Shown here: one piece after another, positions 7,885-16,536 of the stretch
Layout of the letters: each line of letters begins with the position of its first letter
How positions within the stretch are numbered: the first letter of the stretch is position 1
From: Paenibacillus antibioticophila
GTDB lineage: Bacteria > Bacillota > Bacilli > Paenibacillales > Paenibacillaceae
Direction: 5' to 3'
Length of the DNA: 56,855 nucleotides
Assembly: GCF_000455265.1 (NCBI RefSeq)
Contig: NZ_HG005139.1
Coordinates: 1,356,425-1,413,279, forward strand
Position numbers and translations under genes: made by a program
Notes under the pieces: model-generated
Seen by the model: only the letters and a program-made list of their open reading frames with translations
The model's database searches: none
Told to the model about the DNA's origin: nothing

Positions 7885-8124
7885 TTGAAGAAGTATATTG
7901 AGATAGGGATTGGCAACACGTGGATGGTCAGAACGGAAATTGAGCATGAAGATGGAACAGAGACTGAAATGAAAGGCATAGTCCGACCGTTTAGATTAAG
8001 GTCAGTCTATTTGAGGCTTTGGCTAAGAAGAACTGTCTTCATTCTTGATCTTAAAGAAGGGTTCAAGATTCAGACCAAGAGTAGAAAGAAGTTCAAAGTA
8101 ATACTTGGATTTTATGGGGTTTGA
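7885..8124 (+). CDS. DUF3977-like small protein
   Basis: 79 residues beginning MKKYIEIGIGNTWMVRTE, which I recognise as the small DUF3977 family of Bacillus relatives; function unknown. TTG start with AGGAGAGG 6 bases upstream. Basic C-terminal half (K-S-R-K-K-F-K), no signal peptide or membrane segment. Confidence 0.7.
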   Translation: MKKYIEIGIGNTWMVRTEIEHEDGTETEMKGIVRPFRLRSVYLRLWLRRTVFILDLKEGFKIQTKSRKKFKVILGFYGV

Positions 8125-8133
8125 TCACACTAA

Positions 8134-8369
<236 letters not shown>

Positions 8370-8422
8370 AGGGGAGTTATCTCGAATAGGTTTTATAAAA
8401 AGGCTGAACTGCGAGGTGGATT

Positions 8423-8692
8423 ATGATTTTTTCTGTGATGCAATTGACGGGTGGAATTATACTCTCATTAGGCTTTATACCGCAGATTGTTCAGATTTTT
8501 AAGACCAGGTCTGTAAAAGACTTAAGCTTGAAGTCGTATTTGTTAATGTTATTCGGAATCAGCCTTATGGAAGTTTATGCAGTCAGTTTAGTGGTTGAAG
8601 GAACAGGGTTGGCTTTTTTAATGACCAACACACTTTCATTTATGATGGTTTCAATTGTTATCTTGCTGATTTTGCGATTTCGTTCTCGCTAA
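8423..8692 (+). CDS. SemiSWEET/PQ-loop membrane protein
   Basis: 89 residues, three membrane helices, with the PQ motif in L-G-F-I-P-Q-I-V-Q-I-F-K-T-R-S early in the chain. Proteins of this size are half-transporters that pair in the membrane to move sugars or related solutes; the substrate is not evident. GAGGTGG stands 3-4 bases before the ATG. Followed 10 bases later by a membrane-anchored protein of unknown role. Confidence 0.82.
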   Translation: MIFSVMQLTGGIILSLGFIPQIVQIFKTRSVKDLSLKSYLLMLFGISLMEVYAVSLVVEGTGLAFLMTNTLSFMMVSIVILLILRFRSR

Positions 8693-8702
8693 AGGAGTAG
8701 AA

Positions 8703-9224
8703 ATGAAGAAACTAATCGTTCTGTTATTGAGTATAATAATTATTTCAAATGCTGTTTGGAGTTATGTGTTTTTTATGGATGTTAATAAACCATCGGACAC
8801 TACCATACAAGTTTACAATCTCAATGGTGACGGAGAAATGTGGGATATGAAAAATTACCAAGTTATAGTCACGCCAAGCCAAATACTTCGGGGTCATGGC
8901 GGATTGGTGTTCAAGGGTGATCCACAGGTTATAGAGAATAGTACTTATTATGGATATGAATTTAAAGAAATGAACAGTAGTGGCAATTATGAGACTGTAT
9001 ACTCTAATATAGCTAGTTCCCAAAACGCCCCAATATCGATTCTAATGAATCTTAACATCGGTTCTATTACAGGGGAATATTCCTATGAGGAGCTGAACAA
9101 GGATAAACAAAATTATGAGAATACTACAGTAACTATTACATGGAGTGATAATAAAGGTGAACTCCATTCCGAAACAATAAACCTTGATATTACTAGTGAA
9201 ATCACTCTCAATGAAGGAGATTAA
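8703..9224 (+). CDS. Membrane-anchored extracellular protein, unknown
   Basis: 173 residues. The first 22 are a hydrophobic signal or anchor without a lipobox cysteine; the rest is polar and beta-rich with many Asn, Tyr and Thr, ending in alternating T-V-T-I-T strands. No family recognised. Ribosome site AAAGGAG is 6 bases before the ATG. Likely cotranscribed with the SemiSWEET gene. Confidence 0.7.
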   Translation: MKKLIVLLLSIIIISNAVWSYVFFMDVNKPSDTTIQVYNLNGDGEMWDMKNYQVIVTPSQILRGHGGLVFKGDPQVIENSTYYGYEFKEMNSSGNYETVYSNIASSQNAPISILMNLNIGSITGEYSYEELNKDKQNYENTTVTITWSDNKGELHSETINLDITSEITLNEGD

Positions 9225-9277
9225 TATGAGGGAATAACAGAGAGAAGGTTTGAAAAAATCGATCGAGAGGGGTCATT

Positions 9278-10351
9278 ATGGCGTATACACAGCAAGAAAT
9301 CGAATTCATCAGGCAGCATTCACTTGACATGGACAAGAATCGGAGGTTTCCGAAGGCCGTTCTTGATTTTATTTACGACCGGCGTTTATTTCATCTGTTC
9401 GTTCCGAATCAGTTGGATGGAAGAATGACGGAGCTGCCGGAGGCTGCTCGTCAATTTCAAGCATGTTCCAGGATCGATGGCAATCTGGGCTGGGCGGTAA
9501 CCATTGGAGCGGGCGGCGGATTTTTCGCGGCGTTGCTGGAGCACGATGTCAGCCAGCAAATTTTCGCTCGGCGAGAGGCGGTTATTGCAGGCAGCGGGAT
9601 GCCGACGGGGACGGCCAAGCGGGTCGAAGGAGGCTATATCGTCAGCGGGAGCTGGAAATATTGCAGCGGCTCGTCTTATGCAACGACCTTTACGGCCAAT
9701 GCGGTAATCGAGGCTGCAGAGACATCGACTGAATCGGATTGTACAGTATCTGCATCTGTAGAGAAGGAGATACGTGCTTTTGCTTTTCATCCGGAGCAGA
9801 TCCGTATTCGTCCGGATTGGAACGCTTTCGGCCTTCGGGCGACGGCTAGCCACACCATTGCCGCGGATGAAGTTTTCGTTCCGGAACATCGGACATTTAT
9901 GTTTGACAAGACAATGGGTTTTGAGAACGAACCCATCTATCGTTATCCATTCCTGCCGTTCGCACAGGTGTCCTTTGCGGCGGTGGCTATCGGCATTGCC
10001 GAGCATTTCCTCGAAGCAGCTGAAGCATTGGCTGTAGAGAGAGGCGGCGGGACCTACGTTATGGACAAACTTAAAAAGCACTCCGATTACCTTCGGGATT
10101 TCACGACAACCTTTTACAAGAGCGTTGAGGCCTCCTGGCGAGAGCTGCTTCTTCAAGGAGGAATATCGGCTTCCACTGAAGCGGAAATAACCGCTGCGAG
10201 CATTGGGGCAGCCAAAACAGCGTTAACCTGCGGTCAAGCCTTATTTCCGCTGTTAGGGTTGGCAGCAGCCATGGAAGACAGCGAGGTTAACCGGTGCTGG
10301 CGAGATCTTCAGACGGCATGCTCCCATTCGCTGCTGCGGAGCTATTCTTAA
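9278..10351 (+). CDS. Acyl-CoA dehydrogenase-like flavoprotein
   Basis: 357 residues of the acyl-CoA dehydrogenase fold: N-terminal helices (1-80) with D-G-N-L-G-W-A, a central beta-domain with G-Y-I-V-S-G-S-W-K-Y-C-S-G that binds the flavin, and a helical C-terminal half. The low similarity of the substrate-base region and the G-S-W-K-Y-x-S-G motif resemble flavin-dependent monooxygenases of the HsaA/DszC branch as much as true dehydrogenases, so the reaction is open. GAGAGGGG precedes the ATG. G+C is visibly higher than in neighbours. A terminator follows at 10371. Confidence 0.8.
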   Translation: MAYTQQEIEFIRQHSLDMDKNRRFPKAVLDFIYDRRLFHLFVPNQLDGRMTELPEAARQFQACSRIDGNLGWAVTIGAGGGFFAALLEHDVSQQIFARREAVIAGSGMPTGTAKRVEGGYIVSGSWKYCSGSSYATTFTANAVIEAAETSTESDCTVSASVEKEIRAFAFHPEQIRIRPDWNAFGLRATASHTIAADEVFVPEHRTFMFDKTMGFENEPIYRYPFLPFAQVSFAAVAIGIAEHFLEAAEALAVERGGGTYVMDKLKKHSDYLRDFTTTFYKSVEASWRELLLQGGISASTEAEITAASIGAAKTALTCGQALFPLLGLAAAMEDSEVNRCWRDLQTACSHSLLRSYS

Positions 10352-10370
10352 GGCCATTTCAGAAAGGAGT

Positions 10371-10397
10371 CGCATCGGATGTCGATGCGGCTTTTTT
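10371..10397 (+). terminator. Intrinsic terminator after the flavoprotein gene
   Basis: Perfect stem CGCATCG/CGATGCG with a 5-base loop followed by GC and six T. Confidence 0.9.
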
Positions 10398-10497
10398 GCT
10401 ATGTTTGGCTGAACTGGATGAATATCATACGAGTAAAGCAGATTCCCTCCTTAATCAGCCTTGGATGTTTTTTTATTATCTCAAAGTTATTTTGTGG

Positions 10498-10526
10498 TTG
10501 CATTATCTACCAAAATTCATTAATCT
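10498..10526 (+). promoter_or_regulatory. Probable promoter of the metallopeptidase gene
   Basis: TTGCAT (10498-10503), 17-base spacer, TAATCT (10521-10526), 70 bases before the GTG start. The palindrome at 10538 lies just downstream. Confidence 0.55.
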
Positions 10527-10537
10527 ATGTCATGTAA

Positions 10538-10552
10538 TGTAATAATATTACA
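10538..10552. promoter_or_regulatory. 7-1-7 palindrome, candidate operator
   Basis: TGTAATAATATTACA is a perfect 7-1-7 inverted repeat placed across the predicted transcription start of the metallopeptidase gene. Fur, PerR and Zur boxes share the 7-1-7 geometry but have different half-sites, so the regulator is unknown. Confidence 0.4.
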
Positions 10553-10597
10553 AATTATTAAAATTCAAGGAAACAAACAAACGAGGAGGAATGTATT

Positions 10598-12016
10598 GTG
10601 AAGAAATCATTGATTTTCTTTATGGTGTTGGTCATCGTTTTGTGTTCCCTTCCCCAAGCTCCGGCAAGGGCCGCGAGCGCTCCGCCCCCAACCTGGCAAG
10701 AGCACTGGTTTGAGCATAAGGAGTTGCTCAAGCTGGCGTACTATAATGATGAGGTGGCGGTTTATGTAGATGATGATATCGACCCGAATCAAATTGGCTG
10801 GATCTACTCGACGGCTGCCGATGTATGGAGATATACCAAGCAAACTTATGGCTCCATGGGCGGGGATGGTCGACTTTACGTCATTGTCCATAATAAAAAG
10901 TATAGCGGCGGCCATCCGGGCTACGCTTATAACGCCGACCACGACTACCGCAATGTCATCGATATCGGCGGCTCCGACTTCAAAAGTCCAAGCGGCTGGA
11001 ATCTGGATATCCTGGTTCATGAAGTGGCCCATATCGTGGAGTTCGCGGCTAATGACACGAAGGGTTCCCCAGCCTTCAGACTGTGGGGAGACAGCAAGTG
11101 GGCTGAAATTTATCAATATGATGTATATAAAGCATTAGGATTAAACAGTGAAGCCCAGCGAATTTACAATAGCTTCACCAGCAAGGCGGAAAATTTCCCG
11201 CAAGCAGGAACCTACTGGTTTAAAAACTGGTATTATCCGATTTATAGTAACTATGGAGAAAAGCAAGTGCTGAATAGATATTTCCAGTTGTTAGCTCAAC
11301 ACTACCCGAAAAATTCATCCGGTCAGTATACGAGAAATATGAATATGGGCGAGTATGTACACTTTATGAGTGGCGCGGCCAAGGCCGATTTGAAATCCCG
11401 GGCCGTCACTGCTTTTGGCTGGCCAAGTGAATTCGAAAGCCAATATCAGGCGGCACGTAGGGAATTCCCTCAAGTCACCTATGGGGACACGATCTCGGAG
11501 GGGGCTATCTTCTATGGGAACGCCAATTATGGGGGTTATGCTGTAGCACTTGGGGCAGGCTCCTACAACTACAATGAAATGGTAGCGGCCGGTATTGCAA
11601 ACGATACGCTTTCTTCGTTGAAGGTAACTCCTGGTATTAAGGTCACCCTCTATGAACATTTGAATTTTGGCGGCGCGCAAAGGGTGATTACGTCGGACGT
11701 TGCATCTCTCGGTGATTTTAATGATAAAACGTCCTCTCTCAAAGTTGAAAGAATACCTGTAGTTTATAGGGATGCCGATTACAAGGGGGCCGCTGTCAGC
11801 CTGGATGTTGGCAGTTATAGCGTAAGCGATCTAGTCGCTAAGGGAATCCCCAACGACTCGATTTCTTCACTAAAAGTACCGAGCGGCCACAAGGTCACCC
11901 TTTATGAGCATGGCGATTTTCGGGGAGCAACCAAAGTGTTGCTGGGTGATACTTCCTATCTCGGTAATGACTTTAATGACAAGACATCTTCTATAAAAGT
12001 AGAGCGGACCTCTTAG
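10598..12016 (+). CDS. Secreted HExxH metallopeptidase with beta/gamma-crystallin domains
   Basis: 472 residues. Signal peptide 1-25 ending A-R-A. A peptidase domain has H-E-V-A-H at 141-145, a zinc-binding gluzincin-type motif in a fold like the basic secretory protease family. From about 298 to the end are two bacterial beta/gamma-crystallin domains, each with two calcium-site motifs of the N/D-N/D-x-x-S/T-S type: NDTLSS, NDKTSS, NDSISS, NDKTSS. Such domains bind calcium and stabilise secreted proteins or bind surfaces. GTG start behind GAGGAGG. Single-gene unit with its own promoter and terminator. The third zinc ligand is not identified. Confidence 0.82.
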   Translation: MKKSLIFFMVLVIVLCSLPQAPARAASAPPPTWQEHWFEHKELLKLAYYNDEVAVYVDDDIDPNQIGWIYSTAADVWRYTKQTYGSMGGDGRLYVIVHNKKYSGGHPGYAYNADHDYRNVIDIGGSDFKSPSGWNLDILVHEVAHIVEFAANDTKGSPAFRLWGDSKWAEIYQYDVYKALGLNSEAQRIYNSFTSKAENFPQAGTYWFKNWYYPIYSNYGEKQVLNRYFQLLAQHYPKNSSGQYTRNMNMGEYVHFMSGAAKADLKSRAVTAFGWPSEFESQYQAARREFPQVTYGDTISEGAIFYGNANYGGYAVALGAGSYNYNEMVAAGIANDTLSSLKVTPGIKVTLYEHLNFGGAQRVITSDVASLGDFNDKTSSLKVERIPVVYRDADYKGAAVSLDVGSYSVSDLVAKGIPNDSISSLKVPSGHKVTLYEHGDFRGATKVLLGDTSYLGNDFNDKTSSIKVERTS

Positions 12017-12034
12017 ATCGATATCATTGATGAC

Positions 12035-12068
12035 GGGAAACTATGAATCTTTCATGGTTTCCCTTTTT
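12035..12068 (+). terminator. Intrinsic terminator after the metallopeptidase
   Basis: Outer stem GGGAAAC/GTTTCCC with an inner ATGAA/TTCAT pairing, then five T. Confidence 0.85.
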
Positions 12069-12134
12069 ATTTTCTATTTATGAAAAACAACTTACCGTTT
12101 AAAGGACGGGACAAGCTTTGTGTGCGGAAACCTA

Positions 12135-12163
12135 TTGACGTTATCTAGATGACATGATAATAT
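12135..12163 (+). promoter_or_regulatory. Promoter of the transporter-hydantoinase operon
   Basis: TTGACG (12135-12140), 17 bases, TAATAT (12158-12163), about 90 bases before the transporter start. Confidence 0.7.
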
Positions 12164-12175
12164 TTGACCGAATAA

Positions 12176-12215
12176 CTAACATGTCAGTAATCAAAATAGC
12201 ATGTTAGTATGTTAG
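12176..12215. promoter_or_regulatory. Candidate GntR operator: three ATGTTAG half-sites
   Basis: CTAACATG (12176-12183) faces CATGTTAG (12200-12207), and a further TATGTTAG (12208-12215) repeats the second half in tandem. The cluster lies right at the expected transcription start of an operon whose last gene encodes a GntR regulator, so autorepression is likely (inference). Confidence 0.55.
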
Positions 12216-12253
12216 TTCTTGCTTTTTTATTCCTAATTTAAGGAGGGCATTTT

Positions 12254-13606
12254 GTGGATGTAACGAACTATGTAATTGGTTTCTTGATGGTCTTATCATT
12301 TTTTGGGCTCGTGTGGTATTGCGTGAAGGGTTACAATCTCATGGTTGGTTTTTTTATCATGTCGGTGCTGTGGACGGGTATCGCTTTAATTGGCAATGCG
12401 ATTTCGCCCAATTCTATGATGGAAGGGCAGACGTTCGTTTCCGTGCTGACAAATGTATTTCAGACAGGGCCGGAGAACTATGGCAAGGCTATTCTTGTAA
12501 ACGTTTTCTTCGGAGCGTTTTTTGGCCGAATCCTGATGGACACCGGCATTGCTGCCACACTGATTCGTAAAGTGGTAGAACTAGGCGGAGACAAACCGCG
12601 TGTGACGATGTCGCTGCTCTGTATTGTGACAGCTGTTATTTTTACGTCCATGACCGGGATTGGCCCCGTCATCTCCATCGCTGTTATCGTGCTCCCGATC
12701 ATGTTGTCCTTAGGTATTCCTTCCTCAGTAGCGTTATTCTCCTTCATGGGCTCCATTATGGCCGGGATTTTCGGAAATATCGTGAACTTCAAACAGTATC
12801 AGGCCATCTTTGCTACCGCTAATGAAAGCTACGCCAGCTATGATTATAATGCTTACTTTAGCTTCGGAATGATTGCGATGGCCGTCTCACTGGTCATCGT
12901 GCTTATTGTGGCCAACCTGTCTATGAACAATAAAAAAATCTCTCGTGCCTGGGCAGCCACTACACCTGAAGAACAGAACACTAATGATGCGCCTGCTATT
13001 TCCTGGATCTCCATTATTCTGCCGGTCATCGGCGTGGTCCTGTTCAAAATCCCGATTATTTTCGGATTTATCTTTGCTGGCTTGTTCGCCCTGTTGACCT
13101 GCGGCAAGCTTAAAGGCGGATTTGCGAGTGTTTGCCGGATGTTATCCAAGCAGTTCGCAGATGGTGCCATTGATGTGGCGCCGATGATCGGATTCTTGCT
13201 GACCCTTGCGATGTTCAACAATGCCGCTACATATGCCTCGCCTTATTTTAAAATTCTGTTCGGCGGCGTGATGCCGCAGACAGCCTTGTTATTATGTATT
13301 GTGTTTGCCATCCTGACACCGCTTGGCTTCTTCCGCGGCCCGATGAACCTGGTCGGCTCGGGGGCAGCTATTCTGGCTGTAGTCGTCTCGACGGCGGCAT
13401 GGCCCGTGCAATTTCTGTACCCGTTGTTCGCCGTTACGACGGTTGCGCCGCAGCATCTGGACGTCACCCAATCCTGGGTTGCCTGGGGATTTGGTTATAC
13501 CAAGGTTCCAGCCAGAGACTTCATGAAGATGTCTATTCCTTCCGGCTGGATAATCGGAGTTATACTTTGTGCCGTCGTGTTTGTGATGTACGGCAGCTTG
13601 GTTTAA
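12254..13606 (+). CDS. GntP-like carboxylate/ion transporter
   Basis: 450 residues, 12 or so membrane helices with repeated small-residue motifs (M-T-G-I-G-P-V-I-S-I, G-F-F-R-G-P-M-N-L-V-G) typical of the ion-transporter superfamily that includes gluconate, citrate and related anion permeases. It heads an operon with a hydantoinase/oxoprolinase-like protein, a HExxH protein and a GntR regulator, so the substrate is probably the compound degraded there, perhaps a cyclic amide or a carboxylate. GGAGGG lies 8 bases before the GTG start. Confidence 0.75.
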   Translation: MDVTNYVIGFLMVLSFFGLVWYCVKGYNLMVGFFIMSVLWTGIALIGNAISPNSMMEGQTFVSVLTNVFQTGPENYGKAILVNVFFGAFFGRILMDTGIAATLIRKVVELGGDKPRVTMSLLCIVTAVIFTSMTGIGPVISIAVIVLPIMLSLGIPSSVALFSFMGSIMAGIFGNIVNFKQYQAIFATANESYASYDYNAYFSFGMIAMAVSLVIVLIVANLSMNNKKISRAWAATTPEEQNTNDAPAISWISIILPVIGVVLFKIPIIFGFIFAGLFALLTCGKLKGGFASVCRMLSKQFADGAIDVAPMIGFLLTLAMFNNAATYASPYFKILFGGVMPQTALLLCIVFAILTPLGFFRGPMNLVGSGAAILAVVVSTAAWPVQFLYPLFAVTTVAPQHLDVTQSWVAWGFGYTKVPARDFMKMSIPSGWIIGVILCAVVFVMYGSLV

Positions 13607-13671
13607 TAGAGCAAGCCGGTTGCCGTACAAAGGACGGCACCGGCTATACAAGGATTGGAGGATGGACAAAC

Positions 13672-15804
13672 ATGAGTAGAATTATTCGCATGGGAATTGA
13701 CGTAGGGGGAACCCATACCAAGGCGGTAGCCATTGACAATGAAACCCATGATATTATTGGGAAATCCTCGGTCAAAACTACGCATGACGACCCGCGAGGC
13801 GTGGCTGCCGGAGTCGTCAGATGCTTCCAGAATTGCTTGACGGAAAATCAGATTCAACCAGAGGATGTTGTTTTTGTCGCGCATAGCACCACACAAGCGA
13901 CCAATGCGCTGATTGAAGGGGATATCGCCCAGGTTGGCATTATCGGGATGGGCAAGGGCGGATTTGAAGGTTTTCTGGCTAAGAGGCAGACGAAGTTGTC
14001 AGACATTGACTTGGGGAACAGTAAGGCAATTAAAATATATAATCATTTTATCAATGTCAAAAAAATGACGGAAGAGACTGTGGTGCAAGTGATCGAGGAC
14101 CTGGAAGGGCTGGGTGCGCAGGTGATTGTCCCGTCGATGGCCTTCGGCGTGGATAATGGCAGACCGGAGCAGCTCGTCCATGAGAAAGCGGAGAACAAAG
14201 GGCTTCCTACCACCATGGCGTCCGATATTACGAAGCTATATGGATTAACCCGCCGCACAAGAACGGCGGCGATTAATGCCAGTATTCTCCCTAAGATGCT
14301 GGATACGGCCAATTCCACCGAGCAATCCGTTAATGAGGCCGGCGTGCATGTGCCGCTTATGATTATGCGTGGTGATGGGGGAGTCATGGAGATTAGTGAG
14401 ATGAAGAAGCGCCCCATTCTCACGATGCTCTCTGGTCCGGCCGCTTCGGTGATGGGCTCTTTGATGTATTTAAGAGCCTCCAACGGAGTTTATTTTGAGG
14501 TCGGTGGAACCACAACGAATATCGGCGTTATTAAGAATGGTCGGCCTGCCATTGACTATTCCATCGTTGGCGGTCATCCTACCTATGTCAACTCGCTGGA
14601 CGTTCGGGTGCTTGGGGTAGCCGGAGGGTCCATGGTTCGTGCTGACAAGAACGGGGTCATCGATGTGGGTCCAAGGTCTGCGCATATTGCCGGGCTTGAC
14701 TATGCCGTATTTACCGACCCGGCTAACATCCAAGGACCTAAGGTGGAATTCTTCTCGCCCAAGCCTGGCGACCCTGCAGATTATGTGGCGATTCGGCTGG
14801 AGAGCGGGGAGCGGGTGACCATTACCAACTCCTGTGCAGCCAATGTGCTTGGCTTGGCCAAGGAAGATCATTTCTCCCATGGCAATGTTGAAGCGGCGAG
14901 AAAGGCGATGCAGGCGCTGGCCGATTACTGCGGTTCGACAGTCGAGGATATTGCCCGGCAAATCATGGAGAAGGCGTACGCCAAGATTGAACCTGTTATT
15001 TTGGCGCTGGCGGACAAATACAAGCTGGAGAAAGATCAGATTTCTCTCGTGGGTGTCGGCGGCGGCGCAGCTTCGTTGATTGTTTATTTTGCCGAGAAGA
15101 TGGGGCTGAAATATAGTATTCCTGAAAATGCGGAGGTCATCTCTTCGATTGGCGTTGCGCTGGCCATGGTTCGGGACGTGGTGGAGCGGATCATCCCATC
15201 GCCTTCCAAAGAGCAAATCAGTGCCATCAAGCTGGAAGCGATGAATAAGGCCATCCAAAGCGGGGCTACACCGGAAAGCGTAGAAATTCATATCGATATC
15301 GATCCGCAAACCTCGAAGGTCACGGCCATTGCTACCGGCTCTACAGAAGTGAAAACCAATGAGTTGTTGAAGGAATGCAGTGAAGAAGAGCTGCAAGAAA
15401 TATCCGCAAGCGATATGCGTATTCCGGTGGAACGGACGCAGCTCTTGCAAAAGACGAGATACTTTCATATCTTTGGCGAAAAGACCGACAAGCCAGGAGA
15501 TGCCGGGGCTATTCGTATTGTGGATAATAAAGGGTTTATTAAAATCCAGCGCGGTCATGCGCTGGCGATCAAGACGACAGCCGGTAACTATTTGCAAGCT
15601 GTGAAGAAGCTGTGGGAGGATATGGCCGTATATAAAACAGAGCTTATTGCCCGGCCTGACTATTATTTGTGTATCGGGGCGCGAGTGATGGACTTTACGG
15701 CATCCGAATTTGAACAATTGGAGCTGCTGATGGATATCGAGGTGTCCACCTTCGAACCGGATGAAGAAATTATCGTGGTTGCCGCCAATATGAAGCAAAG
15801 CTAA
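13672..15804 (+). CDS. Hydantoinase/oxoprolinase-family ATPase-like protein
   Basis: 710 residues. N-terminal actin-like nucleotide-binding loop D-V-G-G-T-H-T-K-A (from about residue 9), the hydantoinase A core with A-H-S-T-T-Q-A-T-N-A, and a second phosphate loop E-V-G-G-T-T-T-N-I. This family opens cyclic amides such as hydantoins or 5-oxoproline with ATP; no partner HyuB-type subunit is present, so the reaction is unproven. ATG 13672 follows GGAGG with a 9-base gap; the open frame extends upstream through the transporter gene without a ribosome site. A long antisense ORF here is a shadow. Confidence 0.82.
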   Translation: MSRIIRMGIDVGGTHTKAVAIDNETHDIIGKSSVKTTHDDPRGVAAGVVRCFQNCLTENQIQPEDVVFVAHSTTQATNALIEGDIAQVGIIGMGKGGFEGFLAKRQTKLSDIDLGNSKAIKIYNHFINVKKMTEETVVQVIEDLEGLGAQVIVPSMAFGVDNGRPEQLVHEKAENKGLPTTMASDITKLYGLTRRTRTAAINASILPKMLDTANSTEQSVNEAGVHVPLMIMRGDGGVMEISEMKKRPILTMLSGPAASVMGSLMYLRASNGVYFEVGGTTTNIGVIKNGRPAIDYSIVGGHPTYVNSLDVRVLGVAGGSMVRADKNGVIDVGPRSAHIAGLDYAVFTDPANIQGPKVEFFSPKPGDPADYVAIRLESGERVTITNSCAANVLGLAKEDHFSHGNVEAARKAMQALADYCGSTVEDIARQIMEKAYAKIEPVILALADKYKLEKDQISLVGVGGGAASLIVYFAEKMGLKYSIPENAEVISSIGVALAMVRDVVERIIPSPSKEQISAIKLEAMNKAIQSGATPESVEIHIDIDPQTSKVTAIATGSTEVKTNELLKECSEEELQEISASDMRIPVERTQLLQKTRYFHIFGEKTDKPGDAGAIRIVDNKGFIKIQRGHALAIKTTAGNYLQAVKKLWEDMAVYKTELIARPDYYLCIGARVMDFTASEFEQLELLMDIEVSTFEPDEEIIVVAANMKQS

Positions 15805-15828
15805 GATCGTCCGAGAAATGGAGGGGCT

Positions 15829-16536
15829 ATGCAGAATCCGAACCAGTTAGAGGATATGATCGAGACGTTGTTGCAGGTGGACGACCAAGCCTGGGGAGCG
15901 TATGCCTTCTCCAGAGATGTACTAAAGCGCCGAATACGCCCGGAGCAAATAGCGAAGATGACGGACGAAGCCATTTGCTGTGGTAAAAATTATGCTAAGC
16001 GCATGATCGCTCATTACGGCTGTAAGGATGTGCGTTTGCTTGCCGAGAAGATGAAGATCAAGGTCCAGTTTGTGCCCTCTTCCATCACAGGCAATCGGAT
16101 TCTGTTCGCCTGCTATACGCCGCCGGACCACATCGCCATTATGGATGAACCCATACGCAGGGCGGCGTTATTGGTATCGCAGGAGGCCCCGGGTTTGGTT
16201 GAACTATTCCGGCAAGATGATATAATGAATACTATCTTGGGGCATGAAATATTTCATGCTGTAGAGGATCGGTATGAATCGGAAATGTATACGCGGACCG
16301 AAAAAATAGTCCTGTGGCATTTTCTTGGTTTGAAGAACTGCTCGAAGGTACGCGCGCTTAGTGAAATCGCCGCCATGTCGTTTACTCGGGAACTGAATAG
16401 ACTAGACTATTCCCCGTTTATTCTGGATTTTCTGTTGTATTTCAGTTACGATTCCTCCGGCGCAGAGAGCATTTATCGTGACGTTCTAGGAGTGGGTTCA
16501 GGAAGGTGTAGGGAAGCCGTTGAAGATCATGAATAA
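15829..16536 (+). CDS. Unknown protein with HExxH motif, hydantoinase operon
   Basis: 235 residues, no signal peptide. The motif G-H-E-I-F-H-A-V-E (about residues 139-147) is the zinc-binding HExxH of metallopeptidase-like proteins; a later R-A-L-S-E-I-A could supply a third ligand. I do not recognise the family. It lies 24 bases after the hydantoinase-like gene and overlaps the GntR start by 17 bases, so it belongs to the same pathway. GGAGGGG precedes the ATG by 3-4 bases. Confidence 0.7.
   Translation: MQNPNQLEDMIETLLQVDDQAWGAYAFSRDVLKRRIRPEQIAKMTDEAICCGKNYAKRMIAHYGCKDVRLLAEKMKIKVQFVPSSITGNRILFACYTPPDHIAIMDEPIRRAALLVSQEAPGLVELFRQDDIMNTILGHEIFHAVEDRYESEMYTRTEKIVLWHFLGLKNCSKVRALSEIAAMSFTRELNRLDYSPFILDFLLYFSYDSSGAESIYRDVLGVGSGRCREAVEDHE

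Noticed and set aside
9386..10156. 256-codon minus-strand ORF within the acyl-CoA-dehydrogenase-like gene
   Set aside because: Shadow frame; Cys, Arg and His rich, no domain and no start signal.
14470..15798. 442-codon ORF on the minus strand inside the hydantoinase-like gene
   Set aside because: It is fully antisense to a well-supported family gene, has no ribosome site, and its composition (many His, Arg and Gln) is typical of a shadow frame in G+C-rich DNA.
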